Shown: piece after piece, positions 39,195 to 53,745 of the stretch | Position numbering within the stretch: position 1 is the stretch's first letter | How the letters are laid out: every line of letters starts with the position of its first letter | Source of the DNA: Bowmanella sp. JS7-9 | Lineage (GTDB): Bacteria > Pseudomonadota > Gammaproteobacteria > Enterobacterales > Alteromonadaceae | Direction of reading: 5' to 3' | Assembly (NCBI RefSeq): GCF_004329715.1 | Contig: NZ_JXSY01000005.1 | Span: 124,001 to 188,000 of the forward strand | Length of the DNA: 64,000 nucleotides | The notes under the pieces: generated by a model | Databases searched by the model: none | Told to the model about the DNA's origin: nothing | Seen by the model: the letters and a program-made list of their open reading frames with translations, nothing else | Position numbers and translations under genes: made by a program

Positions 39195-41768
39195 ATGCCG
39201 TCGAGTGAATTAAACAAACAAGTCAGCCTGTTCAACGAAGACAATATTGCCAGCCATACGCCCATGATGCAGCAATACCTGTCTATCAAAAAAAATCATG
39301 CAAACGTCCTACTGTTTTACCGCATGGGTGACTTTTATGAATTGTTTTACGACGACGCCAAAAAGGCTGCCGAGTTACTGGATATTTCCCTCACCGCCCG
39401 GGGCAAATCGGGCGGTAACCCAATCCCCATGGCAGGAGTCCCCTACCATGCAGCAGAAAACTATTTAGCAAGACTGGTTAAGATGGGTGAATCCGTGGCG
39501 ATTTGTGAGCAAATCGGCGATCCCGCCACCAGCAAAGGCCCGGTTGAACGTCAGGTTGTGCGTATCGTCACACCCGGCACGGTCACAGATGAAGCGCTTT
39601 TGGAAGACCGCGTCGATAATGTGCTTGCCGCAGTCGTTAGCTATGAGCAAACGTTTGGATTAGCCACACTGGATATCAGCAGCGGCCGTTTTAGTATTTC
39701 TCAGCCGCAAAGTGCCGATGCATTGCAGTCCGAGTTGCAACGTTATCAACCGGCGGAATTGCTTTATCCGGAAGATTTCCCCCATAAAAATCTGATCGAC
39801 TCCCGTAAGGGCTTGCGTCGTCGTCCCGGTTGGGAATTTGATCTGGCCACTGCCACCGAACAACTCAACAAGCAATTTTGTACCAGTGAGTTATCCGGCT
39901 TTGGCGTGCAAGATTGTCCCGTTGGGCTAATGGCAGCCGGAGCGGTGTTGCAGTATGTCAAAGATACCCAGCGCGCAGCTTTACCCCATATCAGTGCCAT
40001 TCGGAAGGAAAACCTGTCCGATACGGTGTTAATGGATGCGGCCACCCGCCGCAATCTGGAAATCACCCAAAACCTTAGCGGTGGTCGCGAGCACACTTTG
40101 TTGTCGGTACTGGATAAAACCGTCACACCAATGGGAAGTCGCCTGTTACAGCGATGGTTACATCGCCCGTTAACCGACACTCACCAACTGGTTCAGCGTC
40201 AGGATTGTATAGCAACCTTGCAGGCTCAGGATTTCACAGAGCTGACCGGCTATTTAAAGCATATGGGTGATATGGAACGGATTCTGGGACGTATCGCCCT
40301 GCGTAGCGCCCGTCCCCGCGACTTCGCCCGCCTGCGCCATGGCTTCGCTCAATTACCCGCGATCTCTGGTTTTATTAAGGTGAGTGATTGTCCTGCGCTG
40401 ACCCGCTTAAATCTGGCGCTGGGCGATTTTCAGCCACTGGCAACACTGCTTAACGAGGCGATTATCGACAATCCACCGGTGCTGATCCGTGACGGCGGCG
40501 TGATAGCTCCCGGGTATAACGCGGAGTTAGATGAATTGCGTGATCTGGCCCAAGGCGCTACCGATTATATCACCCGATTAGAGACCCGCGAGCGCGAGCG
40601 CACCGGAATCAGTACGCTTAAAGTGGGTTACAACAAAGTACACGGCTTTTATATCGATATCAGTCGTGCCAATTCCGGATTGGTCCCTGACGACTATATC
40701 CGCCGGCAAACCCTGAAAAATAACGAGCGTTACATCATTCCTGAGCTAAAAGCCCATGAAGATAAAGTACTCACCAGTCAAAGCCGCGCGCTGGCATTAG
40801 AAAAACAATTGTACGACGCACTATTTGAGCCGTTTATTCAACAACTCTCGGCTCTGCAGGAATGCGCCGCCGCAGTGGCTGAACTGGACGTACTAACCTG
40901 TTTGGCAGAACGTGCCGAGAGCCTGAATTATCAGCGTCCAAAATTCAGTGACCAAATTGGTATCCGTTATCAGGGTGGCCGCCACCCTGTAGTGGAAAAC
41001 GTGATGCACACGCCGTTTATCGCCAATCCTCTTCTGTTGGATAGCAAGCGACGTATGCTGATTATTACCGGCCCCAATATGGGCGGTAAGTCTACCTACA
41101 TGCGTCAAACCGCGTTAATTGTATTACTGGCGCACATTGGCAGCTTTGTACCAGCCGAAGAATGTGTGCTCGGGCCAGTAGACAGAATTTTTACCCGCAT
41201 TGGCGCCTCAGATGATCTGGCATCCGGCCGCTCAACCTTTATGGTGGAAATGACCGAAACCGCCAATATCTTGCATAACGCCACCGCCCACAGCCTGGTG
41301 TTAATGGATGAAATTGGCCGGGGTACCAGTACCTATGATGGCCTGTCGCTGGCATGGGCATGTGCACATTATTTATCTGAGCAGATTTGTGCCCTGACCC
41401 TGTTTGCCACTCACTATTTCGAACTCACGCAACTGCCAGAGCAACGAGACGACATTGCCAATGTACACTTCGATGCCGTCGAATTTGAGGATACCGTGAG
41501 TTTTATGCACGCCGTACAGGGTGGCCCGGCAAGCCGCAGTTTTGGATTACAGGTTGCGCAGTTGGCCGGTGTGCCCCGCGCCGTAATTCAGCAAGCCAAA
41601 CATAAGTTACAGCAACTGGAGTCCGACAAACCCTCCTCCGCACAATCTATCCCCCAAGCTGTCGTGCAGACGATAGACCCTTTGCGTGAAAAAATGCACA
41701 GCATTCAGCCAGATAAGCTCACCCCGTTGCAGGCGCTAGAGCTTTTGTACGCCTTAAAGAAATTGTAA
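39195..41768 (+). CDS. mutS: DNA mismatch repair protein MutS
   Basis: Recognises mismatches and starts methyl-directed repair. The 857-residue length matches the family (E. coli 853). The mismatch-binding phenylalanine and glutamate lie in [19 protein letters not shown]. Walker A is GPNMGGKS at residues 626-633, and Walker B/signature runs [20 protein letters not shown]. The C-terminal dimer region ends [10 protein letters not shown]. It is divergent from pncC and recA, forming a compact genome-maintenance cluster. Confidence 0.97.
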   Translation: MPSSELNKQVSLFNEDNIASHTPMMQQYLSIKKNHANVLLFYRMGDFYELFYDDAKKAAELLDISLTARGKSGGNPIPMAGVPYHAAENYLARLVKMGESVAICEQIGDPATSKGPVERQVVRIVTPGTVTDEALLEDRVDNVLAAVVSYEQTFGLATLDISSGRFSISQPQSADALQSELQRYQPAELLYPEDFPHKNLIDSRKGLRRRPGWEFDLATATEQLNKQFCTSELSGFGVQDCPVGLMAAGAVLQYVKDTQRAALPHISAIRKENLSDTVLMDAATRRNLEITQNLSGGREHTLLSVLDKTVTPMGSRLLQRWLHRPLTDTHQLVQRQDCIATLQAQDFTELTGYLKHMGDMERILGRIALRSARPRDFARLRHGFAQLPAISGFIKVSDCPALTRLNLALGDFQPLATLLNEAIIDNPPVLIRDGGVIAPGYNAELDELRDLAQGATDYITRLETRERERTGISTLKVGYNKVHGFYIDISRANSGLVPDDYIRRQTLKNNERYIIPELKAHEDKVLTSQSRALALEKQLYDALFEPFIQQLSALQECAAAVAELDVLTCLAERAESLNYQRPKFSDQIGIRYQGGRHPVVENVMHTPFIANPLLLDSKRRMLIITGPNMGGKSTYMRQTALIVLLAHIGSFVPAEECVLGPVDRIFTRIGASDDLASGRSTFMVEMTETANILHNATAHSLVLMDEIGRGTSTYDGLSLAWACAHYLSEQICALTLFATHYFELTQLPEQRDDIANVHFDAVEFEDTVSFMHAVQGGPASRSFGLQVAQLAGVPRAVIQQAKHKLQQLESDKPSSAQSIPQAVVQTIDPLREKMHSIQPDKLTPLQALELLYALKKL

Positions 41769-41774
41769 AAAACC

Positions 41775-41795
41775 GGCCCACAGATGTGGGCTTTT
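41775..41795 (+). terminator. mutS terminator
   Basis: Stem GCCCACA / TGTGGGC with a minimal loop, followed by five T, 6 bases after the mutS stop. Confidence 0.75.
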
Positions 41796-41897
41796 TGCAT
41801 TTTTCGGCTATCTTAAATTTTCGGCACGTGGAAATATTGATGTCCGATTATTGACAATTACACTTACAACAGATGTTCGTGTTTGTTTCGGAGTATT

Positions 41898-41945
41898 ATG
41901 CAAATCACCCACGTCTGTTACCACGCCGTTGTCCGCTGTGTGTAA
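41898..41945 (+). CDS. Possible 15-codon leader ORF upstream of the REC-EAL gene
   Basis: ATG at 41898 with CGGAG 4 bases upstream, a very good ribosome-binding site, encodes MQITHVCYHAVVRCV and stops at TAA. It lies in the 234-base mutS to REC-EAL gap, 57 bases before the next start. The peptide has two His and two Cys. No terminator hairpin follows, so a classical attenuator is not supported. Apart from this and the mutS terminator the gap shows nothing firm. Confidence 0.3.
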   Translation: MQITHVCYHAVVRCV

Positions 41946-42002
41946 CAAGAACTGGCATGTAATTTACCGTGCTGAAGCAGATGTATACATTACGGATGAG
42001 TT

Positions 42003-44207
42003 ATGACACACGATGAATTTGAATTTATGGAAGAGCCGGTTGCACATCATAGTGATGTGGACAAAGCAGATGTCTGGACCATTCTAAGTGTTGAGGATAA
42101 TCCGGCCTACCAACAATCGTTAAATTTCGCCTTGTCGGATTTGCGTTACCGAGGCAAAAAGCTGCAAGTTCTGAATGCCAATAGCCGCACGTCGGCTGCC
42201 ACCATGATCTCCCAGCACCCTGAAATATGCATCATCCTGCTTGATGTAGTGATGGAAGAGGACGACTCGGGTCTGCGACTGGTCAATACCATTCGTGAAG
42301 TCCTTGGCAATAAAATGGTGCGTATTGTGCTGCTTACCGGTCAGCCCGGCATGGCACCGCGGCAAAATATCATGGAAGACTATGATATTGACGACTACTG
42401 GGTAAAATCCAAGCTCAACAAAGAAAACCTGCAAACCATCGTTTACTCCAATATTCGTACCTGGCTGCATCTCAGAATGCTTGATGAGGCCCAGCGTGGC
42501 CTGCAACTAATAATCGAAGCCAGCCAGCAATTGGATCAATGTCGTGAATTACCGGTGTTTTCCGATCACGTTCTGGCGACGCTGGGTGGCTTAATCGGCG
42601 CCGCCGAAGGCGGCATTATTTGCGCTCGCCAGTCGGAACAGGATGAATACACCACTGGTAAAATTCTCGCCGCCAGTGGCAAATTCAGCAAACTGAAAAA
42701 GCAGCAATTGGATGCCATTGAACCCGAGTTACATGCGCAATTCGAACAGCTCTGGCAGGCTAAACAACATATATTCGAAGACAACCGTAGCCTGCTATAT
42801 TTCCCGAGCACCGAATTTACCGGTGAAGCCTACCTGTGCATGGTTTGCAGTGAAAAGCCCCTGACTGACCAGCAAATCTATATGCTGCAAATCTTCAGTG
42901 AGAACGTGCAGTCAAACTTTAAAAACATCGCGCTGTTTAACCGTCTGAGCGAACTGGCCTACATGGATCCCTTACTCGGCGTATTCAACCGCAACCGCCT
43001 GCAACGGGAACTCAATGTATTAAGCAGTCGCCACTGGTATGCCAGTGAGTTAATTGTTTGTAGTCTGGAAGATTTCCCCAGCCTGTATCTGACTTTTGGC
43101 CGCGATTTTATCAACCGCTGCGTCAGCGCTGTGTATACCATGCTCAGTGATAACCTGCCCGGCCTGATGATCAGTGCGCGCATCGGGCAAGACCGGCTCG
43201 CATTGTTAACCAATAACACCATTAGTATCGAGTTACCGGAACAACTGTCGTTTCAGGCTGTGCCAGTAGATGGCATCGACCATCGTCTGCCACTGAGATT
43301 CGGTGTCGTTCGATTGTCATCCGTTTCCATCAATAATGGTGAGGCAGCAATCCATGCCGCTGAGCATGCGCTAGAGTTAGCGCGTAAGCTCAATCAAACT
43401 ACCTACTACTTTGACAGCGAGGTGGAGCAACATGCCGCACAGCGGGTAACGCAGCTAACCAAGTTACGTCAGGCCATTGCCAACCGGGATTTTCACATAG
43501 CCCTGCAACCCAAGATCGAATTTGCCACCAACAAGTTGGCCGGCTTTGAAGCGCTGGCACGCTGGACTGATAGCGAAGGTAAAATGAACCCACCAGATCA
43601 GTTTATTGGCTTAGCCGAACAAGCAGGTATTATTGAGTTGCTGGATATTCAGATTGTTGAATTGGCGTTCGCTGCGATCATTCGGTTGCAACAAGAAGGC
43701 ATCAATGTACCGGTCGCGATTAATGTGTCGATTCGCGACTTAGCCAGTAAGCACTATGTAGAACAGCTAAAGCAGTTTCCGCAAAAATTCGACGTTTCTC
43801 CCACTTTCATCGAGCTGGAGATAACAGAAACCGAAGCGATGAAGCACTACGATCAGTTCATTAAGGTGTTGTCCGAGCTTAAAAACCTCGGCTACCGCGT
43901 GGCCATCGACGACTTTGGTACCGGCTATTCATCGTTGGCACACATTACAGAATTACCTGCCGAAGTGCTGAAGATAGACGGTAGTTTCGTGCGCAATATT
44001 GGCAAAACCAACAGTGCCAATCATGTGATTGAGATGATCATGCGCCTGGGCAACCGCTTTAACTTTGAAGTGGTAGCTGAAGGCGTAGAAACTGAAGAAC
44101 AAAAGCAGTTGCTCAGAGAAATGGGATGCCATATCGGTCAGGGATATTTGTTTGCACGCCCTATGCCATTAGATGACGTGATTAAATGGTCGAAAACAAA
44201 TACCTGA
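42003..44207 (+). CDS. Response regulator with GGDEF-like and EAL domains
   Basis: A 734-residue cytoplasmic regulator. The receiver domain (about 25-145) has the phospho-acceptor D81 (IILLDVVMEED). A DUF3369-like sensory middle (about 155-310) follows. The GGDEF-type domain is degenerate: the signature is RIGQDRLALL and the usual active residues are missing. The EAL domain (about 490-730) looks intact: FEALARW with E516, NVSIRD, ELEITETEAM, AIDDFGTGYSSL, LKIDGSFV, EGVETEEQ and QGYLFARPMP. I infer a c-di-GMP phosphodiesterase controlled by phosphorylation. The downstream histidine kinase overlaps it by 22 bases and is the likely partner. Confidence 0.9.
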   Translation: MTHDEFEFMEEPVAHHSDVDKADVWTILSVEDNPAYQQSLNFALSDLRYRGKKLQVLNANSRTSAATMISQHPEICIILLDVVMEEDDSGLRLVNTIREVLGNKMVRIVLLTGQPGMAPRQNIMEDYDIDDYWVKSKLNKENLQTIVYSNIRTWLHLRMLDEAQRGLQLIIEASQQLDQCRELPVFSDHVLATLGGLIGAAEGGIICARQSEQDEYTTGKILAASGKFSKLKKQQLDAIEPELHAQFEQLWQAKQHIFEDNRSLLYFPSTEFTGEAYLCMVCSEKPLTDQQIYMLQIFSENVQSNFKNIALFNRLSELAYMDPLLGVFNRNRLQRELNVLSSRHWYASELIVCSLEDFPSLYLTFGRDFINRCVSAVYTMLSDNLPGLMISARIGQDRLALLTNNTISIELPEQLSFQAVPVDGIDHRLPLRFGVVRLSSVSINNGEAAIHAAEHALELARKLNQTTYYFDSEVEQHAAQRVTQLTKLRQAIANRDFHIALQPKIEFATNKLAGFEALARWTDSEGKMNPPDQFIGLAEQAGIIELLDIQIVELAFAAIIRLQQEGINVPVAINVSIRDLASKHYVEQLKQFPQKFDVSPTFIELEITETEAMKHYDQFIKVLSELKNLGYRVAIDDFGTGYSSLAHITELPAEVLKIDGSFVRNIGKTNSANHVIEMIMRLGNRFNFEVVAEGVETEEQKQLLREMGCHIGQGYLFARPMPLDDVIKWSKTNT

Positions 44208-46123
44208 TTCTGGGTAATCTGCCGGCCGAAACCATCCCACATGATTTAATATTTTGGCAGGCGCTGGCAAGGCGCCTGTTACTCTTTATTCCATTACTTA
44301 TTTTGTGTGGTCTGCTCGGCTATCAGTTTTTATTTGATTTACGTTTGTCGCGCATTGAGGAGCAAATGCAGGGGGAATCCACCCTGTTTATTGCCAAGCT
44401 CAGTCAACGACTGGGTGCCCACATCGACGTTACCAAACTGTTGTATGCCGATTTGGCCAGACGAAACCAAAACCGCAGCCTGCCAATTGAGGCAAACTCG
44501 CCCATGATGGTAGAACTGTTTCGTGAATTTTTAACCGCCAATTCCAATATGTATCAACTGCGTTGGCTGGATGACAACGGACAGGAACGCATCAAACTCA
44601 TTAAACACAATAAGCAGATTTTGGTAATCCCTGAAGACAAACTGGTCGACAAAGGACACCGTGATTATTTTCAGGCCGCAAAAGACATTGGGCTGGGCAA
44701 CGTCTATCTGTCACAAATTAACTTGAATGTAGAATATGGCCAGGTCGAACTGCCGTTTCGGATTACCGTCAGAACCATTATGCGTACTGAGTTTGACGGC
44801 ATGCAGCCAGGCTATTTGGTTGCTAATTTTCAGTTGAACTCGCTGCTGGATACCTTCCGCCACGGTGCTTCAGAACAATTTCAACTGTTTGTCGCTGACG
44901 CAACCGGCAACTGGTTGTTGCATCCTGAGCCCACCAAGGAATGGGGCAACCAGTTAAATCACCCTGAATACAATATCAGCAATGCCTACACTGAGTTGTG
45001 GCAAACCATACAATCCGGTGAGCGCATTGGCAGCGTCAACACCAACGGCAGATTATGGCGCTATATGTCGCTGGAAACCGAGTTAAATAACATCGCCGGT
45101 GCGTACGAAAAAAACTTTTTCGTTGTGACGGCCTTATCTTCCGGCACCTTGAACGACATACGACTGCGCACGTTGGTTATTATCATACCCGTGATGTTGC
45201 TACTGATAAGCTACATTGTCTGGGCCAAATACCGCATTGTGACCGACCAGCTGATTGCCCATAAGCTTTATGTGGACCTGCAAAAGCAACGACAACAGCT
45301 CCAGCATTCAAATCAGGAACTGGCAACCAATTTGGAAACCCAGCGTTTGATGCAGGATGAATTGGTTGAGACCCGAAAATTGTCCTCTTTAGGCATGATG
45401 GTGGCCGGTGTTGCCCACGAGTTAAATACCCCAATAGGAGCCACATTAATTACCATCACCACCTTAGAGCAACGCTTAAGTGCAATGGATGAGCTGGTGC
45501 GCACCGGGCTGACAAAAAGCGCACTAGAGGAGTATTTGCAAGGCAATCGTCAGGGCTTTGAATTGACTTTGCGTAACCTGCAACGCTGCGCAGAGATATT
45601 GCAAAGCTTTAAACGCCTGGCTATTGACCGTGCCACGTTAACCCTTGAAACCTTTGCTCTTGCCGATAATCTCAGAGATTTACTCCTGAGTATCACGCCA
45701 AAAATCAAACGCCGGGGGGTTAGCGTGCAGGTAGATATCGGCGCCGATATCATCCTCACCAGTTACCCCGGGATTATCTCGCAGGTGTTACAAAACTTGA
45801 TCGATAACGCCATCGACCACGGTTTCCCAATCGGGGTTAACAACCCGATCTTAAAGATTTCGGCCACCAAACAGCAAGGCAAGATTAACATTGAATTATG
45901 TGACAACGGCGTCGGTATTGATGACGAGGTGCGTGAAACCCTGTTTGATCCCTTTGTTACCACCGGGCGCAGCGAGGGCAATACCGGTCTTGGGTTACAC
46001 CTGGTGCACAATTGGGTGACACAGATGCTTAAAGGCAAAATTAGCGTAACCAGCAGCGATCATGGTACCTGCTTTAGCGTGGAAATTCCGGAAAAGCTGG
46101 TTGTCGAGGAGCAGCAAAACTAA
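44186..46123 (+). CDS. Sensor histidine kinase with a periplasmic sensory domain
   Basis: A 645-residue membrane kinase. Membrane helices lie near residues 32-52 and 312-333 and flank a Cache-like periplasmic region of about 260 residues. A coiled-coil linker follows (QKQRQQLQHSNQELATNLET). The HisKA box has H411 in MMVAGVAHELNTPIGA. ATPase boxes: N (QVLQNLIDNAIDHGF), G1 (DNGVGIDDEVRETLFDPF) and G2 (SEGNTGLGLHLVHNWV). There is no receiver domain. Its start lies inside the 3' end of the REC-EAL gene, so the two are translationally coupled and probably form one two-component system. Confidence 0.9.
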   Translation: MVENKYLILGNLPAETIPHDLIFWQALARRLLLFIPLLILCGLLGYQFLFDLRLSRIEEQMQGESTLFIAKLSQRLGAHIDVTKLLYADLARRNQNRSLPIEANSPMMVELFREFLTANSNMYQLRWLDDNGQERIKLIKHNKQILVIPEDKLVDKGHRDYFQAAKDIGLGNVYLSQINLNVEYGQVELPFRITVRTIMRTEFDGMQPGYLVANFQLNSLLDTFRHGASEQFQLFVADATGNWLLHPEPTKEWGNQLNHPEYNISNAYTELWQTIQSGERIGSVNTNGRLWRYMSLETELNNIAGAYEKNFFVVTALSSGTLNDIRLRTLVIIIPVMLLLISYIVWAKYRIVTDQLIAHKLYVDLQKQRQQLQHSNQELATNLETQRLMQDELVETRKLSSLGMMVAGVAHELNTPIGATLITITTLEQRLSAMDELVRTGLTKSALEEYLQGNRQGFELTLRNLQRCAEILQSFKRLAIDRATLTLETFALADNLRDLLLSITPKIKRRGVSVQVDIGADIILTSYPGIISQVLQNLIDNAIDHGFPIGVNNPILKISATKQQGKINIELCDNGVGIDDEVRETLFDPFVTTGRSEGNTGLGLHLVHNWVTQMLKGKISVTSSDHGTCFSVEIPEKLVVEEQQN

Positions 46124-46144
46124 CGTGGAATAGCGTATTTTTCA

Positions 46145-46173
46145 TGTACAGCGCAGCCATGTTCCCTTATACT
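46145..46173 (+). promoter_or_regulatory. Probable pyrG promoter
   Basis: TGTACA (46145-46150) and TATACT (46168-46173) with a 17-base spacer; the -10 matches five of six positions. Transcription would start near 46180, leaving a 5' leader of about 65 bases that contains an inverted repeat. Confidence 0.5.
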
Positions 46174-46194
46174 GATCTCCCATCTTGATGTCGT

Positions 46195-46217
46195 AAAACG
46201 TTGCCCGCTAACGTTTT
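46195..46217 (+). other. Inverted repeat in the pyrG 5' leader
   Basis: A perfect 8-bp repeat AAAACGTT / AACGTTTT around a 7-base loop (GCCCGCT), 29 bases before the pyrG start. It could be an RNA hairpin or an operator. A terminator role is unlikely because the stem is weak and the T run is only four bases. Confidence 0.5.
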
Positions 46218-46225
46218 CCTGTTAA

Positions 46226-47878
<1,653 letters not shown>

Positions 47879-47896
47879 TTTAATTTCAACAAGTAA

Positions 47897-49207
<1,311 letters not shown>

Positions 49208-49218
49208 TCGGTTACAGT

Positions 49219-49242
49219 AAAGGGCGCAGCAGCGCCCTTTTT
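49219..49242 (+). terminator. pyrG-eno terminator
   Basis: A 9-bp stem AAAGGGCGC / GCGCCCTTT with a 4-base loop and a further two T, 12 bases after the eno stop. Confidence 0.85.
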
Positions 49243-49256
49243 ATTGTTGAGTAACC

Positions 49257-49898
49257 ATGCAGCATACACAGACCGACATTTTCAGCGCAGACCATCAGGC
49301 ACTTCACTTTGCTGAATTGTGCAATGCGTTGTATGAGCGGGAACTCAGCCAACTGGCCAATTCGTCATTGAGTCAGGCCAGCTTACTCAAACGCCGCTTG
49401 TCCGGCCTGAGTCACCATATAAAATCCGCCGCACGCTTCTTAACCAGCCACAACACACCGCTTGAGGTGGACTTTCACAACGCCAGTTGGCAGGCCAAAC
49501 AAGCGCCCAAGGCGTTTTCCGCCAAACAGGATGGCGAAAAATGTCGTCAATGGGTGCGCCAGTGCCAGATCGGCATGCCACTGGTAGTTGCCGTGATTGA
49601 ACACGGTCAGGAAAGTCTCGAGCTGGACTCTATCGACCGTATCGATAGCGAACAACCGCGTATTCATTTGAATAAACACGGCTGGTTTAATCTGACCGGC
49701 GAATGGCAGCAAACGGGTCAGGTAGAAAAACGATGGCTGTTGCCGGATAAAGCCAGCTACACCGCCGCCTGTTGTGGGCATACCTGGACACACAAGGGTA
49801 AAGGCCAACCACGTGCGTTAACCTTGCGAGAGCTGTTATTGTCGACCCGGATTAACTGGAAGAATCCGAAAGTGGCACTCACGACGCATAGTCGATAA
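49257..49898 (+). CDS. Hypothetical protein downstream of eno
   Basis: A 213-residue protein I cannot assign. It has no signal peptide and no membrane segment. The N-terminal half looks helical (residues 15-80, for example LCNALYERELSQLANSSL). A basic central part contains LKRRLSGLSHHIKSAARFL, and the C-terminal part is beta-like (RIHLNKHGWFNLTGEWQ). Two adjacent cysteines occur in TAACCGHTW. The ATG at 49257 is separated from eno by a terminator, so it is probably transcribed by readthrough or by its own promoter. Confidence 0.7.
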   Translation: MQHTQTDIFSADHQALHFAELCNALYERELSQLANSSLSQASLLKRRLSGLSHHIKSAARFLTSHNTPLEVDFHNASWQAKQAPKAFSAKQDGEKCRQWVRQCQIGMPLVVAVIEHGQESLELDSIDRIDSEQPRIHLNKHGWFNLTGEWQQTGQVEKRWLLPDKASYTAACCGHTWTHKGKGQPRALTLRELLLSTRINWKNPKVALTTHSR

Positions 49899-50004
49899 AT
49901 TTTCCTATTCGTAGACCTGGTAAAGCCAAATCCAGCTTTTGACCTCCCGTTATTATTCACTACCCACCTTGATGACAACGCTTTTAGACAGACCCAAAAG
50001 GGGC

Positions 50005-50025
50005 CGCCCCTATCGGGAGGGGGCG
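50005..50025 (-). terminator. Possible terminator of the DUF6622-like gene
   Basis: Stem CGCCCC / GGGGCG with a 9-base loop in the 179-base gap between the hypothetical gene ending at 49898 and the next gene. On the minus strand a short TTTT follows a few bases later, so the terminator is weak. Nothing else is clear in the gap. Confidence 0.3.
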
Positions 50026-50077
50026 AAAACCGACATGATGCCGTATCAGGACCGGAACATTTACTCAAAGTAAGATA

Positions 50078-50593
50078 CTAGTGGTCTATCGCCATGGACT
50101 CCTCACTGCGATATTTCACCTTCAGCACCCGGATGGCACGGGTAAAAAACGTGCCAGTCAACACCCCGTATAACCCGGCGAGCCCAAGCACCAGATTCAG
50201 GTTGTTAAATACCTCCGGATGAATGCTGGAAACGACCCCGACAGCATACTTGGTAAAAAATATCGCCATAATAAACACCGACGGCCACCAGCTGCCTGGC
50301 ACATGGAAGGAGCCCGTCGCCTGTTGATATTTGGCAGAGGAGGAAGGAAAAAGCTTAAGACCCGACAAAGTGCACACACTGGCACCAAACACCCAATACA
50401 GCATAACTGCGAAGGAATAGCCGAAACTGGACGTGACGCCGAAAAACGATAACAGCAACATACCTGCAGGCAAGATAAACAGCACAGGTTGTTTAACCAG
50501 ACGCGAGCGGCTTTGCTGCCAGCCCAGCAGGGTTAAGCCTATAAACAAGCCATACACCCAGATTGGCGTATGCAGCAGAATTTCAACAATCAT
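50078..50593 (-). CDS. Small inner-membrane protein, probably DUF6622 family
   Basis: A 171-residue protein with about five hydrophobic segments. It begins MIVEILLHTPIWVYGLFIGLT, a pattern I associate with DUF6622 membrane proteins; the assignment is from memory and moderate. Other stretches are LPAGMLLLSFFGVTS, YSFAVMLYWVFGASV and LNLVLGLAGLYGVLTGTFFTRAI. It ends in a hydrophilic tail (YRSEESMAIDH). The function is unknown. It is divergent from the leucine operon. Confidence 0.75.
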   Translation of the reverse strand: MIVEILLHTPIWVYGLFIGLTLLGWQQSRSRLVKQPVLFILPAGMLLLSFFGVTSSFGYSFAVMLYWVFGASVCTLSGLKLFPSSSAKYQQATGSFHVPGSWWPSVFIMAIFFTKYAVGVVSSIHPEVFNNLNLVLGLAGLYGVLTGTFFTRAIRVLKVKYRSEESMAIDH

Positions 50594-50898
50594 CCAGAGT
50601 CCTTGTGTTTACGATGACATCAGCATCAACTGTTGCTACCAATAAAAGGCTTCAGCAACCATCTCATGCAGTTAGCGCTAAACTCTATTGGATAAACACA
50701 AGCATATTCAAGCATTTAAGCGACACTTCCTGTTCTGATTTAGATTCAAACGTTCAAAAGATTGGACGACCTACCCCGGTTAAAAACCCGCACTTCATTA
50801 AAAACTCACTTTTTTAGGATAAAACCACCTTAAAGGGTTGTTTTAGCCCCCTTAAACGGGTAAAACTATCTCCAGCAAAAAACACCAGATTCGATACC
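50594..50898. other. Intergenic region upstream of the leu leader
   Basis: About 305 bases with no gene I trust. The part nearest the leader contains two similar stretches, CCTTAAAGGGTTGTTTTA (50828-50845) and CCTTAAACGGGTAAAAC (50850-50866). Within them TTGTTT (50838-50843) and TAAAAC (50861-50866) are spaced by 17 bases and could be a weak leu promoter. Confidence 0.35.
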
Positions 50899-50958
50899 AT
50901 GAAAATTCAACGCATTGCTCTTCTTCTACTCCTAATGGCAGCAAGACTGCACGGGTAG
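50899..50958 (+). CDS. leuL: leu operon leader peptide
   Basis: A 19-codon frame encoding MKIQRIALLLLLMAARLHG, with five leucine codons in a row (50920-50934) and a sixth near the end. It lies just upstream of an attenuator hairpin and leuA. Its 3' end (GCACGGGT, 50949-50956) can pair with the left arm of the terminator, which is what a leader-controlled switch needs. It is too short for automatic gene callers. Confidence 0.9.
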   Translation: MKIQRIALLLLLMAARLHG

Positions 50959-50988
50959 ACTGTAAGCAATAGCGACAGTTTTCGACAA

Positions 50989-51014
50989 AAACCCGTGCAC
51001 CGCACGGGTTTTTT
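50989..51014 (+). terminator. leu operon attenuator
   Basis: A terminator stem of 10 bp, AAACCCGTGC / GCACGGGTTT, with a 3-base loop and a run of six T. Its left arm ACCCGTGC (50991-50998) is also complementary to GCACGGGT at 50949-50956 in the leader, so the two pairings exclude each other. Confidence 0.9.
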
Positions 51015-51079
51015 CATATCTGGCTTGGCGAAATATTTATCCTAATTTATCAATAATGGCGAACACAGGAGTAAGGGCA

Positions 51080-53742
<2,663 letters not shown>

Positions 53743-53745
53743 CCC

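Noticed and set aside
39764-40180. 138-codon antisense frame in mutS
   Set aside because: MutS is intact here and the frame has no family similarity.
50563-50817. 84-codon plus-strand frame between the DUF6622-like gene and leuL
   Set aside because: Ser/Thr-rich, low-complexity product with no ribosome-binding site, partly overlapping a real gene on the other strand.
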